Counted from the first letter of the stretch, positions 17,652 to 26,320 are shown. The stretch: DNA of 53,217 nt from Firmicutes bacterium UBA4795 (GCA_002402825.1 DHGP01000007.1:610-53826); one strand, 5' to 3'. Made by a program: numbers and translations. Notes: a model not told the origin generated them from the letters alone.

Positions 17652-18059
17652 ATGAATGTAGGCGTGGATACGGATTTTGTCTTTGGAATAGGAACTGATT
17701 TGGTTAAAATTTACCGGATAAATAGGCTAATGCAAAAATACCCCCAGCGGTTTTTAAACCGGGTTTTTACCGCCGGAGAAATAGAATTTTGCCGGACGCA
17801 TTTAAATGCGGCGGCTGGCCTGGCGGCGCGCTTTGCGGCTAAAGAAGCAGTGCGGAAGGCGCTGTCAATTGGCGGAGTAAAGGGATGTTCCTGGCGGGAT
17901 ATTGAGATAATAGCGCGACCGGATGGAAAGCCGGTTGTAAAACTGCATGATAAAACAGCTGCTTTAGCGGCTCACCAGGGAGTGAGTAATATTTTAGTTA
18001 GCCTGTCTCACGAAAAAGAATTGGCCTTAGCATTTGCCATGGCCATCAGGAGGGGTTAA
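17652..18059 (+). CDS. acpS: holo-[acyl-carrier-protein] synthase
   Basis: AcpS transfers 4'-phosphopantetheine from CoA to the acyl carrier protein. The 135-residue protein has the two family motifs: FGIGTDLVKIYRI (residues 10-22, metal-binding Asp) and LAARFAAKEAVRKAL (residues 55-70), with IEIIARPDGKPVVKL and SLSHEKELALAFA closing the fold. It is ten residues longer than usual at the N-terminus; ATG 17652 is the only evident start. The next gene begins one base after its stop, so the two are cotranscribed. This pairing of acpS with the NAD(P)HX repair gene is common in Firmicutes. Confidence 0.95.
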   Translation: MNVGVDTDFVFGIGTDLVKIYRINRLMQKYPQRFLNRVFTAGEIEFCRTHLNAAAGLAARFAAKEAVRKALSIGGVKGCSWRDIEIIARPDGKPVVKLHDKTAALAAHQGVSNILVSLSHEKELALAFAMAIRRG

Positions 18060-18060
18060 T

Positions 18061-19608
18061 ATGCGGGTGGTTACCGCCGCAGAAATGAGGACGCTAGACC
18101 AAACAGCCATAAATACTTACGGCATTCCCGGGGTTATTTTAATGGAAAATGCCGGTTTGCAAGTGGTAAAATTGCTCCAGAATATTTTAAATGGCGTAAC
18201 CGGGAAGGAAATTGCCATTTTTGTTGGTAAGGGTAATAACGGAGGGGACGGGCTGGTCATTGCCCGGCACTTGTTTAACCAGGGGGCAAAAGTTAAGGTA
18301 GGTTTATTGGTTCCGCCAGAAGAAATGAGCGGTGACGCAGGAGTAAATATGCGTGTCTGGCAAAACATGGGGCAGTCAGTAAGTTTTTTGTTTAAAGAAG
18401 AAGAACTGGCCTGTTTTTTAACCGCCAATACCGTTTTAATTGTTGACGCTATCTTTGGCACGGGCTTTAAGGGTAAAGCGCTAGGCGTACCAGCCAGCTG
18501 CATCGAAGTTATTAATGCCAGCGGTAAGCCGGTAGTGGCGGTGGATATACCATCTGGTCTGGAGGCAGACACCGGTCAGGTGCATGGTCCTTGCGTAAAA
18601 GCTGCCCATACCGTAACCTTTGCCTTACCCAAGCTTGGTCTGGTGCTTGATCCAGGGATAAATTATACGGGTAAATTGCACGTAGTTGATATATCCATCC
18701 CCTCTTTTCTTTTGGAGAAAGAAGACTTAAAAAGAAGGCTAACTACTAAAAAGATGGTTCAAAGTTGGCTTCCGCCGCGTCCTTTAGGTGTGCATAAGGG
18801 CGATTGCGGGCGGGTGTTGGTGGTGGCAGGTTCCCGGGGAATGACCGGCGCGGCCTGTATGACGGCAGAAAGCGCCGCGCGCGTTGGCGCCGGTCTGGTT
18901 ACTTTAGCTGTTCCAGCCAGCGTTCAACCGGTAGTGGCCGGTAAATTAACGGAAGTCATGACCATAGCCTTGCCTGAAACAAAGGAGCAAACATTAAGTC
19001 AAACGGCCCGGGAAGAAATCCTGTCTTTGCTGGAGCGCTCGGATGTATTAGCTTTAGGTCCAGGAATGACCACTCATCCGGAGACAGTGGCCTTGGTTCG
19101 CCAGTTAATTAAAGCGCTGCCGGTACCAGGGGTTATAGATGCTGATGGCTTAAACGCCCTAATCGGATGTCCTGAACTTTTTGTCCAATCGCCGGCTCCT
19201 TTAATTGTTACCCCTCACCCGGGCGAATTAGCCCGTTTGCTGGATTTAAGCATCTCTCAGATCCAGGCCCAGCGTTTACTGATGGCGGAAAAGGCGGCTG
19301 CTTTGTGGAAGGTGGTGGTGGTCTTAAAAGGAGCCGGTACAATTATCGCTGCGCCTGAGGGAGAAACATACTTAAATTCTACCGGTAACCCCGGTATGGC
19401 TACGGGGGGTATGGGAGATGTGCTTACAGGGATAATTACCGGTCTTTTGGCCCAGGGCATGGATTTGGCCAAGGCGGCCGCAGCTGGCACTTTTATCCAC
19501 GGCCTAACGGCAGATAGACTAGCTACTGAAGAAGGAATGAGGGGTCTATTAGCCGGAGACGTTATTGCTGCCCTGCCAAAAATAATTAAAATGTTGGAGA
19601 AAGAATAA
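18061..19608 (+). CDS. nnr: bifunctional NAD(P)H-hydrate epimerase / ADP-dependent dehydratase
   Basis: This protein repairs hydrated NADH and NADPH: the N-terminal YjeF-N domain epimerises NAD(P)HX and the C-terminal ribokinase-like domain dehydrates the S form using ADP. Start ATG 18061 is chosen because AGGAGGGG lies directly upstream, it follows the acpS stop immediately, and the protein then begins MRVVTAAEMRTLDQTAI, the family N-terminus. Motifs include GKGNNGGDGLVIARHL (epimerase), DIPSGLEADTG, and in the second domain VVAGSRGMTGA, LGPGM, DADGLNAL, TPHPGELARLL, LKGAGTIIA and NPGMATGGMGDVLTG. Both domains are complete. Its last 350 bases lie opposite the frame of the minus-strand CoA-transferase. 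Confidence 0.96.
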   Translation: MRVVTAAEMRTLDQTAINTYGIPGVILMENAGLQVVKLLQNILNGVTGKEIAIFVGKGNNGGDGLVIARHLFNQGAKVKVGLLVPPEEMSGDAGVNMRVWQNMGQSVSFLFKEEELACFLTANTVLIVDAIFGTGFKGKALGVPASCIEVINASGKPVVAVDIPSGLEADTGQVHGPCVKAAHTVTFALPKLGLVLDPGINYTGKLHVVDISIPSFLLEKEDLKRRLTTKKMVQSWLPPRPLGVHKGDCGRVLVVAGSRGMTGAACMTAESAARVGAGLVTLAVPASVQPVVAGKLTEVMTIALPETKEQTLSQTAREEILSLLERSDVLALGPGMTTHPETVALVRQLIKALPVPGVIDADGLNALIGCPELFVQSPAPLIVTPHPGELARLLDLSISQIQAQRLLMAEKAAALWKVVVVLKGAGTIIAAPEGETYLNSTGNPGMATGGMGDVLTGIITGLLAQGMDLAKAAAAGTFIHGLTADRLATEEGMRGLLAGDVIAALPKIIKMLEKE

Positions 19609-21068
19609 TTTAAGCAAAAAATAAGATTATAAATAAACCGTAAATTAAATTTCAAAATAAAGGTAAACAATGTTTCCTTTTTAATGGTAACCCATTTTTC
19701 ATATTTTTCAAGAAATTGAAGATCAATGGAGGGGAGAGGCAACTGGTCAGGAAAAACATAATGGTATGTTTTTGCTTTTTGCAAAAGTCCTTCGCGAAAC
19801 TTGGGGTGAGCAATGCTAATTAATTCAAGCACCCTTTGTTGAATTTCCCGGCCGTGAAGATAAGCAACCCCAAATTCTGTTACGACATAATGAACACTAC
19901 CACGGGTGCAAACTACCCCTGAGCCCTCACTTAAATGGGGGACAATACGCGAAACCCTCCCTTCCTTAGCAGTTGCAGGAAGAGCAATAATAGGTAACCC
20001 TCCTTCAGATTGGGTAGCACCTTGAATAAAATCTACCTGACTTCCAATCCCGCTAAAAAACTTATAGCCTAAAGAATCAGAACAAACTTGACCAGTAAGA
20101 TCAATTTCAAGCGCTGCATCAATGGAAACCATTTTTTTATTTTGGGCAATATTCATAGGATTATTTACGTAATCAACTGGATGAAACTCAATCATCGGAT
20201 TATTATGGACAAACCGGTAAAGACTTTCGGACCCGATACAAAAGGTAGCAATTACTTTTCCTGGATGAAAATTTTTTTTCTCATTAGTAATAATACCTGC
20301 TTTTATAAGTTCACACATACCATCAGTAAAGATTTCTGTATGAAGACCTAAATCTTTTTTGTTTTTTAAAAAGTAAAGAACTGATTGCGGAACCCGGCCA
20401 ATTCCTACGTGAAGCGTAGCCCCGTCCTCAATTATATTAGAGATGTGTCTACCTATGCGGCAGGTAATCTCATCAGGTTGGGGTAAGGTGAATTGAATTA
20501 AAGGTTCGTCATAAGGAACTAAGAAATCAATCTTATTTACCTGGATGAAACTATCTCCCATTGTTTTGGGCATATTCTTATTTACCTGAGCAATTACCAG
20601 ATCAGCATTTTCTACCGCCGCCTTACAAATATCTACCGAGATTCCTAAACTACAAAAGCCAAACTCATCAGGGGGACTTACCTGAACGAGCGCGGCGTCA
20701 ATTTTTATTTGTTTTTTTCTAAATAAGCTAGGAATATGAAAATAACGTACAGGAATATACTCGATAAGTCCCTCAAACGCTGCTCTCCTTAACTCACGAC
20801 TGACATAAAAAGTTTTTAACCGGAACCTTTTTCGGTAGTCACATCTTTCTACGTAAGGAGACAACGTAAGGGGTAGTATCTGGATAATTTCCAGGTCAGT
20901 AACGGAGGGTAATTTTTCCATTAGAGTTCGGATAAGATGTTGTGGTTCTCCTGCCCCAGTACCCAAGAAAACACAACTTCCATTTTTTATCTTAGAAAGA
21001 GCATGCTCGGCCAAAATTATTTTTTGGCCGTACCGCTGAAGCCAGGAATCAGTTTTTTCGTGAATCAT
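19257..21068 (-). CDS. acetyl-CoA hydrolase/transferase, C-terminus lost (frame runs through antisense nnr)
   Basis: The first ~455 residues form a complete acyl-CoA hydrolase/CoA-transferase: LSKIKNGSCVFLGTGAGEP, DAALVQVSPPDEFGFCSLGISVD, LHVGIGRVPQSVLYFL, the catalytic glutamate in DAALEIDLTGQVCSDSLG, FFSGIGSQVDFIQGA, and VCTRGSVHYVVTEFGVAYLHG. It would move CoA between acetate and other acids. After KYEKWVTIKKETLF similarity ends. In relatives with this ending, the text leads into a GNAT acetyltransferase domain; here it is replaced by hydrophobic residues and then by antisense of nnr, with the first stop at 19257. The native protein therefore probably lost its 3' end. About 487 residues precede the overlap. 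The CoA-transferase core could still be active. Confidence 0.8.
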   Translation of the reverse strand: MIHEKTDSWLQRYGQKIILAEHALSKIKNGSCVFLGTGAGEPQHLIRTLMEKLPSVTDLEIIQILPLTLSPYVERCDYRKRFRLKTFYVSRELRRAAFEGLIEYIPVRYFHIPSLFRKKQIKIDAALVQVSPPDEFGFCSLGISVDICKAAVENADLVIAQVNKNMPKTMGDSFIQVNKIDFLVPYDEPLIQFTLPQPDEITCRIGRHISNIIEDGATLHVGIGRVPQSVLYFLKNKKDLGLHTEIFTDGMCELIKAGIITNEKKNFHPGKVIATFCIGSESLYRFVHNNPMIEFHPVDYVNNPMNIAQNKKMVSIDAALEIDLTGQVCSDSLGYKFFSGIGSQVDFIQGATQSEGGLPIIALPATAKEGRVSRIVPHLSEGSGVVCTRGSVHYVVTEFGVAYLHGREIQQRVLELISIAHPKFREGLLQKAKTYHYVFPDQLPLPSIDLQFLEKYEKWVTIKKETLFTFILKFNLRFIYNLIFCLNYSFSNILIIFGRAAITSPANRPLIPSSVASLSAVRPWIKVPAAAALAKSMPWAKRPVIIPVSTSPIPPVAIPGLPVEFKYVSPSGAAIIVPAPFKTTTTFHKAAAFSAISKRWAWI

Positions 21069-21221
21069 TTAAAGTATATTCTCCTTAGGTATAAAGTAAC
21101 TAACAGGAAAACTTATTTTTAAATGATTATTTTAGGCTTTTATATTGTAAAATATAAGTAAACGTAAAAATAATAGTATAGAATAAAGCAAAAAGCAACT
21201 TTAAAAAAGGTGAATTACTTG

Positions 21222-22340
21222 ATGGAATGGCCTGTTTGGGCAGAAGTAAGTTTAAGGGCAATAAGCCATAATATGCGGGAGGTACGTCGCCTTATTATCC
21301 CGGGGACAAAAATTATGGCAGTGGTTAAGGCCAACGCTTACGGCCACGGGGCGGTAAAAGTAGCCCCGGTGGTTTTAAAGGAAGGGGCTGATTATTTAGC
21401 CGTAGCCCGCGTAAAAGAAGGAATAACCTTACGGAAGGCAGGAATTGACGCCCCCATACTTGTCCTGGGGTATACCCCTTTTACACAATTTAAAGAATTA
21501 ATGGTCTATGACCTGGCCCAAACCATTTATACGCAGGAGATGGCTGCCTTACTGGCTCAGGAAGCCGCAAAACAAAAAAAACAGGTGAACATCCACCTTA
21601 AAATTGATACCGGAATGGGACGCCTGGGATTTTTACCGACCCCAGAAGCTTTAAAAGAAATCTTGACCCTTGCCAGACTGCCTTATTTAGAGACAGAAGG
21701 TATTTTTACCCATTTAGCCTCTGCTGATGAAAAGAATAAATCTGAGGCCTTAAGTCAAATAGCTAAATATTGGCAGTTTATTGATGATTTAAAAAAAGAA
21801 GGATTGAATATTCCTTTAAAGCATTGCGCCAACAGTGCCGCCGTTATAGATTTGCCGCAAACCCATTTAAATATGGTTCGTCCGGGAATTATGATTTACG
21901 GTTTGTACCCTTCTACAGATGTTAATACCAATCATTTAAACTTAAGGCCGGCCATGAGTTTTAAGGCTCGCATTGCCCAGGTAAAAAAAGTACCGGCCGG
22001 ATTTAAAGTCAGTTATGGTTCTACGTGGAGTACACCCAAGCCTACCATTATTGCCACCCTTCCTGTTGGTTACGCTGACGGCTACAGCCGGTTATTGTCT
22101 TCCAAAGGGCAGGTGCTCATTCATGGTCAGCGTGCGCCCGTAGTAGGCAGGGTATGTATGGATATGTGCATGGTGGACGTCGGACATATTCCCAATGTTT
22201 ACCCGGGAGAAGAGGCTGTTCTTTTTGGGACGCAAGAAGGAGCTTTTTTACCGGTAGAAGAGATAGCTTCTTTAATGGGGACTATTAATTATGAAGTGGT
22301 TTGTCTGGTTAGTGATCGTGTTCCCCGGGTATACTGGTAG
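21222..22340 (+). CDS. alr: alanine racemase
   Basis: A PLP enzyme that makes D-alanine for peptidoglycan. ATG 21222 is chosen as start because AAGGTGA lies eight bases upstream and the protein then begins MEWPVWAEVSLRAISHNMRE, as in the family; GTG 21210 is an alternative four codons earlier. The PLP lysine is in MAVVKANAYGHGA, then HLKIDTGMGRLG, EGIFTHLASAD, HCANSAA, VRPGIMIYGLYP and the catalytic tyrosine segment VSYGSTWSTPKPTIIATLPVGYADGYSR, with MCMVDVG near the end. Length 372 is normal. The last two codons overlap the CCA end of tRNA-Glu on the other strand. Confidence 0.96.
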   Translation: MEWPVWAEVSLRAISHNMREVRRLIIPGTKIMAVVKANAYGHGAVKVAPVVLKEGADYLAVARVKEGITLRKAGIDAPILVLGYTPFTQFKELMVYDLAQTIYTQEMAALLAQEAAKQKKQVNIHLKIDTGMGRLGFLPTPEALKEILTLARLPYLETEGIFTHLASADEKNKSEALSQIAKYWQFIDDLKKEGLNIPLKHCANSAAVIDLPQTHLNMVRPGIMIYGLYPSTDVNTNHLNLRPAMSFKARIAQVKKVPAGFKVSYGSTWSTPKPTIIATLPVGYADGYSRLLSSKGQVLIHGQRAPVVGRVCMDMCMVDVGHIPNVYPGEEAVLFGTQEGAFLPVEEIASLMGTINYEVVCLVSDRVPRVYW

Positions 22341-22410
22341 CCCTAACGGGATTCGAACCCGTGTCTCCACCTTGAGAGGGTGGTGTCCTAGGCCTCTAGA
22401 CGATAGGGCC
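22335..22410 (-). tRNA. tRNA-Glu (anticodon CTC)
   Basis: On the minus strand the acceptor GGCCCTA pairs with TAGGGCT (one G-U), the anticodon stem CCACC/GGTGG holds loop CTCTCAA giving anticodon CTC, and the T arm is CGGGTTCGAATCCCG. CCA is encoded at 22335-22337, inside the last codon (TGG) of alr on the opposite strand. Confidence 0.95.
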
Positions 22411-22484
22411 TGGCTGCGGGACTAGGATTCGAACCTAGGCTACATGGTCCAGAGCCACGCGTGCTACCGCTACACCATCCCGCA
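22411..22484 (-). tRNA. tRNA-Gln (anticodon CTG)
   Basis: On the minus strand the acceptor TGCGGGA pairs with TCCCGCA, the D arm is GTGTAGCGGTAGCAC, the anticodon stem CGTGG/CCATG holds loop CTCTGGA giving anticodon CTG, and the T arm is TAGGTTCGAATCCTA. CCA is encoded. It is separated by no bases from tRNA-Glu and precedes it in transcription. With GatCAB in the window, Gln-tRNA is probably made by amidation of Glu-tRNA(Gln). Confidence 0.94.
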
Positions 22485-22516
22485 TTGCTTTCAAATGCTA
22501 TTATACGTTAAAGATA

Positions 22517-23254
22517 TTATTTTGACAAGTACTTCTTAGACCGGAAATAAAAAATGGCCAATAGGGCCGTAATCCCTATAATGATACTGATTAACTGGCC
22601 TAAAGTTAACCAGGAAGTTACCAGCGGGCTTTCCCGGAAAAATTCAATTATAAAACGATAAATAGCGTATAAAACTAAATAAAGCAGCATCAAGTAACCT
22701 TCAAAAGGCTTAGATTTTTCCTGACGGTGTAAAATAAGAAAAATAATCAAGCTTGCCCCGCTGGCGTAAAGCTGGGTTGGGTGACGAGGACCGTCGCCAA
22801 AATCTACTCCCCAGGGAAGGGTAGTGTAATGTCCTGCACAGCACCCATTAAGAAAGCAGCCAATTCGGGCCACCGCATACCCTAAAGCTATGGATGGGGC
22901 TCCTATATCCATTATCCTGGCTAAAGGAAGTTTTTTGCGCCAAATATAAATAATTGTGACTCCAAGCCCTAGGATCAGTCCCCCGTAAAAGGAAAGCCCT
23001 GGTTTCCAAAGCCGCCATATTTCTTGCGGATGGATAGCGTAGTAATTCCAGGAAATAAGAACATAAGCCAATTTACCACCAATTATGGCGGCAATGGCTA
23101 CGTAAATGATAAGTTCATAAATAAAATCCGTCTTTATACCTTTTTGTTTGCCTGTCCAGGTAAAATACCACCCTCCAATTAGAAAGGCTAAAGCAAGCAT
23201 CAACCCGTAACTATATACCTTAAGATTGCCAATTTCAAAGATAATCGGATGCAT
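22517..23254 (-). CDS. lgt: prolipoprotein diacylglyceryl transferase
   Basis: Lgt is the membrane enzyme that attaches diacylglycerol to the lipobox cysteine of exported lipoproteins. The 245-residue protein has about seven membrane segments and the signature region ARIGCFLNGCCAGHYTTLPWG (from residue about 130), where the conserved arginine and asparagine lie, plus HPTQLYAS and YRFIIEFFRESP. N-terminal MHPIIFEIGNLKVYSYGLMLALAFL is typical. It is read into the tRNA-Gln/tRNA-Glu pair downstream. A lipoprotein substrate occurs in the window at 30138. Confidence 0.95.
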   Translation of the reverse strand: MHPIIFEIGNLKVYSYGLMLALAFLIGGWYFTWTGKQKGIKTDFIYELIIYVAIAAIIGGKLAYVLISWNYYAIHPQEIWRLWKPGLSFYGGLILGLGVTIIYIWRKKLPLARIMDIGAPSIALGYAVARIGCFLNGCCAGHYTTLPWGVDFGDGPRHPTQLYASGASLIIFLILHRQEKSKPFEGYLMLLYLVLYAIYRFIIEFFRESPLVTSWLTLGQLISIIIGITALLAIFYFRSKKYLSK

Positions 23255-23325
23255 AAAAGACCTTCTTTTTCTTGTTACTATTTAATCATATTATTAATCA
23301 TACTTGTTTTATTTAGTCATCAACG

Positions 23326-23359
23326 GTTACGTTGTTATGATTAATAATAACAACATAAC
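23326..23359. promoter_or_regulatory. AT-rich palindrome between divergent lgt and Cys-rich protein gene
   Basis: GTTGTTAT (23331-23338) and ATAACAAC (23347-23354) are perfect arms around an 8-base loop; the stem extends on each side through one mismatch to 23326 and 23359. It lies about 70 bases before the lgt start and 130 before the other gene, so an operator is more likely than a terminator. Confidence 0.4.
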
Positions 23360-23491
23360 AGCATAACAGTAAACATATTTTTAACACAAATATATTATTA
23401 CCAATGACGTATAATTATTTTCGTTTTTTAGTTTTCTTGAATTGTCTTAAAGGACATGTTAAAATATTACCGTGTGAAGGGGGATTTGTAA

Positions 23492-23686
23492 ATGGAATGT
23501 ACAATAGAAAACAATAAACAAAAATGTACTTGTACCTATGAACCCTGCTCTCGAAAAGGAAAGTGCTGTGAATGTGTGGTCTATCACCGTGAGCACGGTG
23601 AATTACCTGGGTGTTTTTTCCCGCCGGCGGTGGAAAGGACTTATAACCGTTCCGTAGCCAAGTTTATTCAAGCTCAAAAACGTTAA
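23492..23686 (+). CDS. small cysteine-rich protein (DUF6485-like)
   Basis: A 64-residue protein with eight cysteines in the first half: CTIENNKQKCTCTYEPCSRK then GKCCECVVYHREHGELPGCF. This pattern matches the DUF6485 family, present in many anaerobes and of unknown function; the cysteine spacing suggests a bound metal or Fe-S cluster. Start ATG 23492 follows GAAGGGGGA. It stands alone between lgt (divergent) and the ClpP-class protease (convergent), so context adds little. Confidence 0.75.
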   Translation: MECTIENNKQKCTCTYEPCSRKGKCCECVVYHREHGELPGCFFPPAVERTYNRSVAKFIQAQKR

Positions 23687-23708
23687 AAAATAGTTAAACA
23701 TTAAACAT

Positions 23709-24560
23709 TTACCTGAAGGCCCGGCGCCCGGGTTCTTCTCTTTCCCGTCTGTAGGGCAAAGGGATGTATTGAACCGAGGGGCGGCGTTGGGGAGGCTGCG
23801 GGTACAAGTCCATCAGGTGGTAAATTTCTTCAGGTAAACCCAGTGTTATTTTTAAGCCTAAAGCGCTTAACTTTTCATGGGTAAGTGGAAAATCATGCGT
23901 CCAGTTCCCCCGGGTAAGTAAGCCGGCTGTTTTTTTAGCCTCTTCGGAGGGTAACTTGTTACAGAGCAGGGCATAAATAAAGTCCTCTACTTGACGCATG
24001 GCCTTGGTAGCCATATCGGCTAGCATTAAAGTTTGGTCACTGGATAAGGCTGGGCTTTTTAAGCGTACGGTTTCGATAATAGAAGCAGCCGGGAAATTGC
24101 CCAGTTGCGGGTCTACAGGTCCTAGCACCGCGTTTTCATCCATTATAATTTCATTTGCCGCCAGAGCAATCATTGTTCCTCCGCTCATGGCGTAGTGAGG
24201 GACAAAAACCGTTATTTTTGCTTTATGTTTTTCCAAAGCCCGGGCAATTTGTTCAGAAGCCAGGACGAGTCCTCCGGGAGTATGGACTACCAGGTCAATA
24301 GGCATGTCATCAGGAGTAAAGCGAATGGCTCGCAAAATGGCCTCGGAGTCTTCAACGTTAATATAGCGGGAAAAAGGAATACCAAAGAAACTTAAAGCTT
24401 CCTGCCGGTGGATTAAAGTAATAACCCGGGAACCGCGTTTTTTTTCCAGTTTTCGGATTATGCGGACCCGTTCTACTTCTAGACGGTGCTGACGGTATAA
24501 AGGCAGTAAGGCTATGATTAGAAAAATAAACCAGAATATACCACTTAAAGAAAATGACAT
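23709..24560 (-). CDS. membrane-anchored ClpP-class serine protease (SDH family)
   Basis: A 283-residue protein with one N-terminal membrane segment (residues 4-21) and a cytoplasmic ClpP/crotonase-fold domain. The region DLVVHTPGGLVLASEQIARAL and the nucleophile segment FVPHYAMSGGTMIALAANEIIMDENAVLGPVDPQ match the SDH proteinase (serine dehydrogenase proteinase, Pfam SDH_sah) family, with the serine in AMSGGT and a lysine in the following helix as the likely catalytic dyad. The C-terminus is rich in proline and arginine. Its substrate is unknown; relatives are thought to act in membrane protein quality control. Confidence 0.8.
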   Translation of the reverse strand: MSFSLSGIFWFIFLIIALLPLYRQHRLEVERVRIIRKLEKKRGSRVITLIHRQEALSFFGIPFSRYINVEDSEAILRAIRFTPDDMPIDLVVHTPGGLVLASEQIARALEKHKAKITVFVPHYAMSGGTMIALAANEIIMDENAVLGPVDPQLGNFPAASIIETVRLKSPALSSDQTLMLADMATKAMRQVEDFIYALLCNKLPSEEAKKTAGLLTRGNWTHDFPLTHEKLSALGLKITLGLPEEIYHLMDLYPQPPQRRPSVQYIPLPYRREREEPGRRAFR

Positions 24561-24638
24561 GTTATCGCCCCTTTAAGCATATTTTTTACCACTTAAGCGG
24601 TATTCATACCCGAGGTAACATTTAAAGGAGTATACTTT

Positions 24639-25433
24639 ATGGCTCTGGAGGAAAATTTTATTAAGTTTTTAGGTACGGCAGGGGCACGCTTTGTGGTAGC
24701 CAAGCAGCTAAGGTCTTCGGGCGGTACTTTAATTAGCCTTAACAATAAAAAAATTATTTTAGACCCCGGCCCGGGAACAATAGTCAGGTGCGCCAAAGCA
24801 AAGCCGCCAATTGATGTAACTCAGGTTGAAGCTATTATTCTTTCTCACCTCCATATTGACCATTCTAACGATATTAATATTTTAATTGACGCCATGACCA
24901 GCGGCGGTATTAAAAAACGGGGGGTCTTATTCGCCCCCGCGGACGCTTTAATCGGCAACAACCAGGTAGTTTTAAATTACCTGCGTTCATACCTGAACGA
25001 AATTGTTATTTTAAAGGAAAATACCACTTATCACTTAGGTGATGGAATAAACTTTAGTACTTCTATTAAACACCAGCACCCGGTTGAAACTTACGGTATA
25101 ATTTTTCGTTTGCCCGGCCGGAAAGTATCCTTTATGGTGGATACAAAATATTTTTCTGAGTTAAGTACCAGCTACGTTAATTCTGGCCTTTTAATAATGA
25201 ATGTAGTATTTTATCAGCCCGTAGAACACAGTTCTGCCATGCACTTAAGCTTAGAAGACGTGAAAAATGTATTAGCGGAAATAAAACCGTCCAAAATTAT
25301 TATGACTCATTTTGGGACGACTATGCTTAAGGCCAAGCCTTGGGAACTGGCCAGCAAACTTACGGCCGAATATAAGGTTGAAGTTATTGCGGCTACTGAC
25401 GGGATGAAGGTGGATTTAAACCTAAGCTCATGA
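24639..25433 (+). CDS. metallo-beta-lactamase-fold hydrolase
   Basis: A 264-residue metallo-hydrolase of the RNase Z/PhnP-like branch. The metal motif HLHIDH occurs in IILSHLHIDHSNDI at about residue 70, with further ligands likely in KHQHPVETYG, FMVDTKYF and MTHFGTT. LDPGPGTIVRCAK near residue 45 is the beta-lactamase-fold aspartate motif region. No substrate can be named. Its stop overlaps the start of the next gene by four bases (ATGA), so the two are translationally coupled, hinting at a shared process, perhaps in cell-envelope or nucleotide chemistry. Confidence 0.8.
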   Translation: MALEENFIKFLGTAGARFVVAKQLRSSGGTLISLNNKKIILDPGPGTIVRCAKAKPPIDVTQVEAIILSHLHIDHSNDINILIDAMTSGGIKKRGVLFAPADALIGNNQVVLNYLRSYLNEIVILKENTTYHLGDGINFSTSIKHQHPVETYGIIFRLPGRKVSFMVDTKYFSELSTSYVNSGLLIMNVVFYQPVEHSSAMHLSLEDVKNVLAEIKPSKIIMTHFGTTMLKAKPWELASKLTAEYKVEVIAATDGMKVDLNLSS

Positions 25434-26155
25434 AAATAAACCTTTTAGGGGTTCAGGTAGATAATTTAGATATGGCCGGGGCGTTAGAAAAAATAGCTGG
25501 TTTTATTACGGCCCAAAAACCCCACCAGGTGGTTACTCTGAATCCAGAAATGCTTTTTTACGCCCAGAAAAAACCGGCTTTAAGAAAGATAATTAACCAG
25601 GCCCATTTAGTTACGGCCGACGGGGTAGGAATTTTATGGGCCGCTAGAATGGCCGGTACTTCTCTGCCGGCAAGGATCACCGGGATTGACTTAGTGTGGC
25701 GCTTAGTTCAGATAGCGGCCGATGAAGGCTGGCGCATTTTTTTTCTGGGGGCTTTGCCCGGGATAGCCGAAGAAGCCGCCGCGCAACTGCAAAAACACTA
25801 CCCTAATCTTAAGGTAGCCGGTACATTTCACGGCTACTTTCAGCCCATGGAAGAACCGGGGGTAATAACTAAAATTCGTCAGGCGCAGCCAGATATTCTT
25901 TTTACTGCCCTCGGGGCGCCAAAGCAAGAAGTTTTTATTGCCCGCCATCTCCGGGCTTTAAATGTACCGGTTTGCATTGGGGTGGGGGGCAGCTTTGACG
26001 TTATTGCCGGCCGGGTAAAAAGGGTGCCTCCCTGGATGCAAAAAATACACCTAGAATGGTTGGGTCGCCTGTTGCAAGAACCAAAACGTTGGCCCAGGGC
26101 CTTAGTATTACCCCGTTTTATGTGGCTAGTAATAAAAACGTACCGTTTGGCTTAA
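25430..26155 (+). CDS. WecG/TagA/CpsF family glycosyltransferase
   Basis: A 241-residue GT26 glycosyltransferase. Family members add N-acetylmannosamine or a similar sugar to undecaprenyl-linked GlcNAc, the first committed step of wall teichoic acid or related polymers. Motifs seen: VVTLNPEMLFYAQKKP, ADGVGILWAARMAGT, RITGIDLVWRL, WRIFFLGALPGIAEEAA, DILFTALGAPKQEVFIARH, and GVGGSFDVIAGRVKRVPPWMQ, ending in a basic helix ELGR-like LEWLGRLLQEPKRWPR. Length is normal. Overlaps the metallo-hydrolase by four bases. No other teichoic acid gene is in view. Confidence 0.9.
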   Translation: MKINLLGVQVDNLDMAGALEKIAGFITAQKPHQVVTLNPEMLFYAQKKPALRKIINQAHLVTADGVGILWAARMAGTSLPARITGIDLVWRLVQIAADEGWRIFFLGALPGIAEEAAAQLQKHYPNLKVAGTFHGYFQPMEEPGVITKIRQAQPDILFTALGAPKQEVFIARHLRALNVPVCIGVGGSFDVIAGRVKRVPPWMQKIHLEWLGRLLQEPKRWPRALVLPRFMWLVIKTYRLA

Positions 26156-26215
26156 TATAGCTACTCAACTATCAGTAGTCGGCACTTAGCTTTTTTTAGC
26201 AAACAAGGTGTTTAA

Positions 26216-26320
26216 GTAACTATTCAGGTAGACATAGAAGAGCAAAGGAACAGAGGTCCAAAGGGAAATGAAAACACTTTGTGCCTGTGTGCCTTTGCCC
26301 CTTTGTGCCTGAGTAATTAT
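26216..26320. repeat. palindromic intergenic element, copy 3 (shortened, inverted)
   Basis: GTAACTATTCAGG (26216-26228) and CCTGAGTAATTAT (26308-26320) are the ends. The inner CAAAGGGAAATGAAAACA is the reverse complement of the centre of copies 1 and 2, so this copy lies in the opposite orientation; a central block of about 28 bases is missing. The ATG at 26319, first possible start of the next gene, lies within its last bases. Confidence 0.85.
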
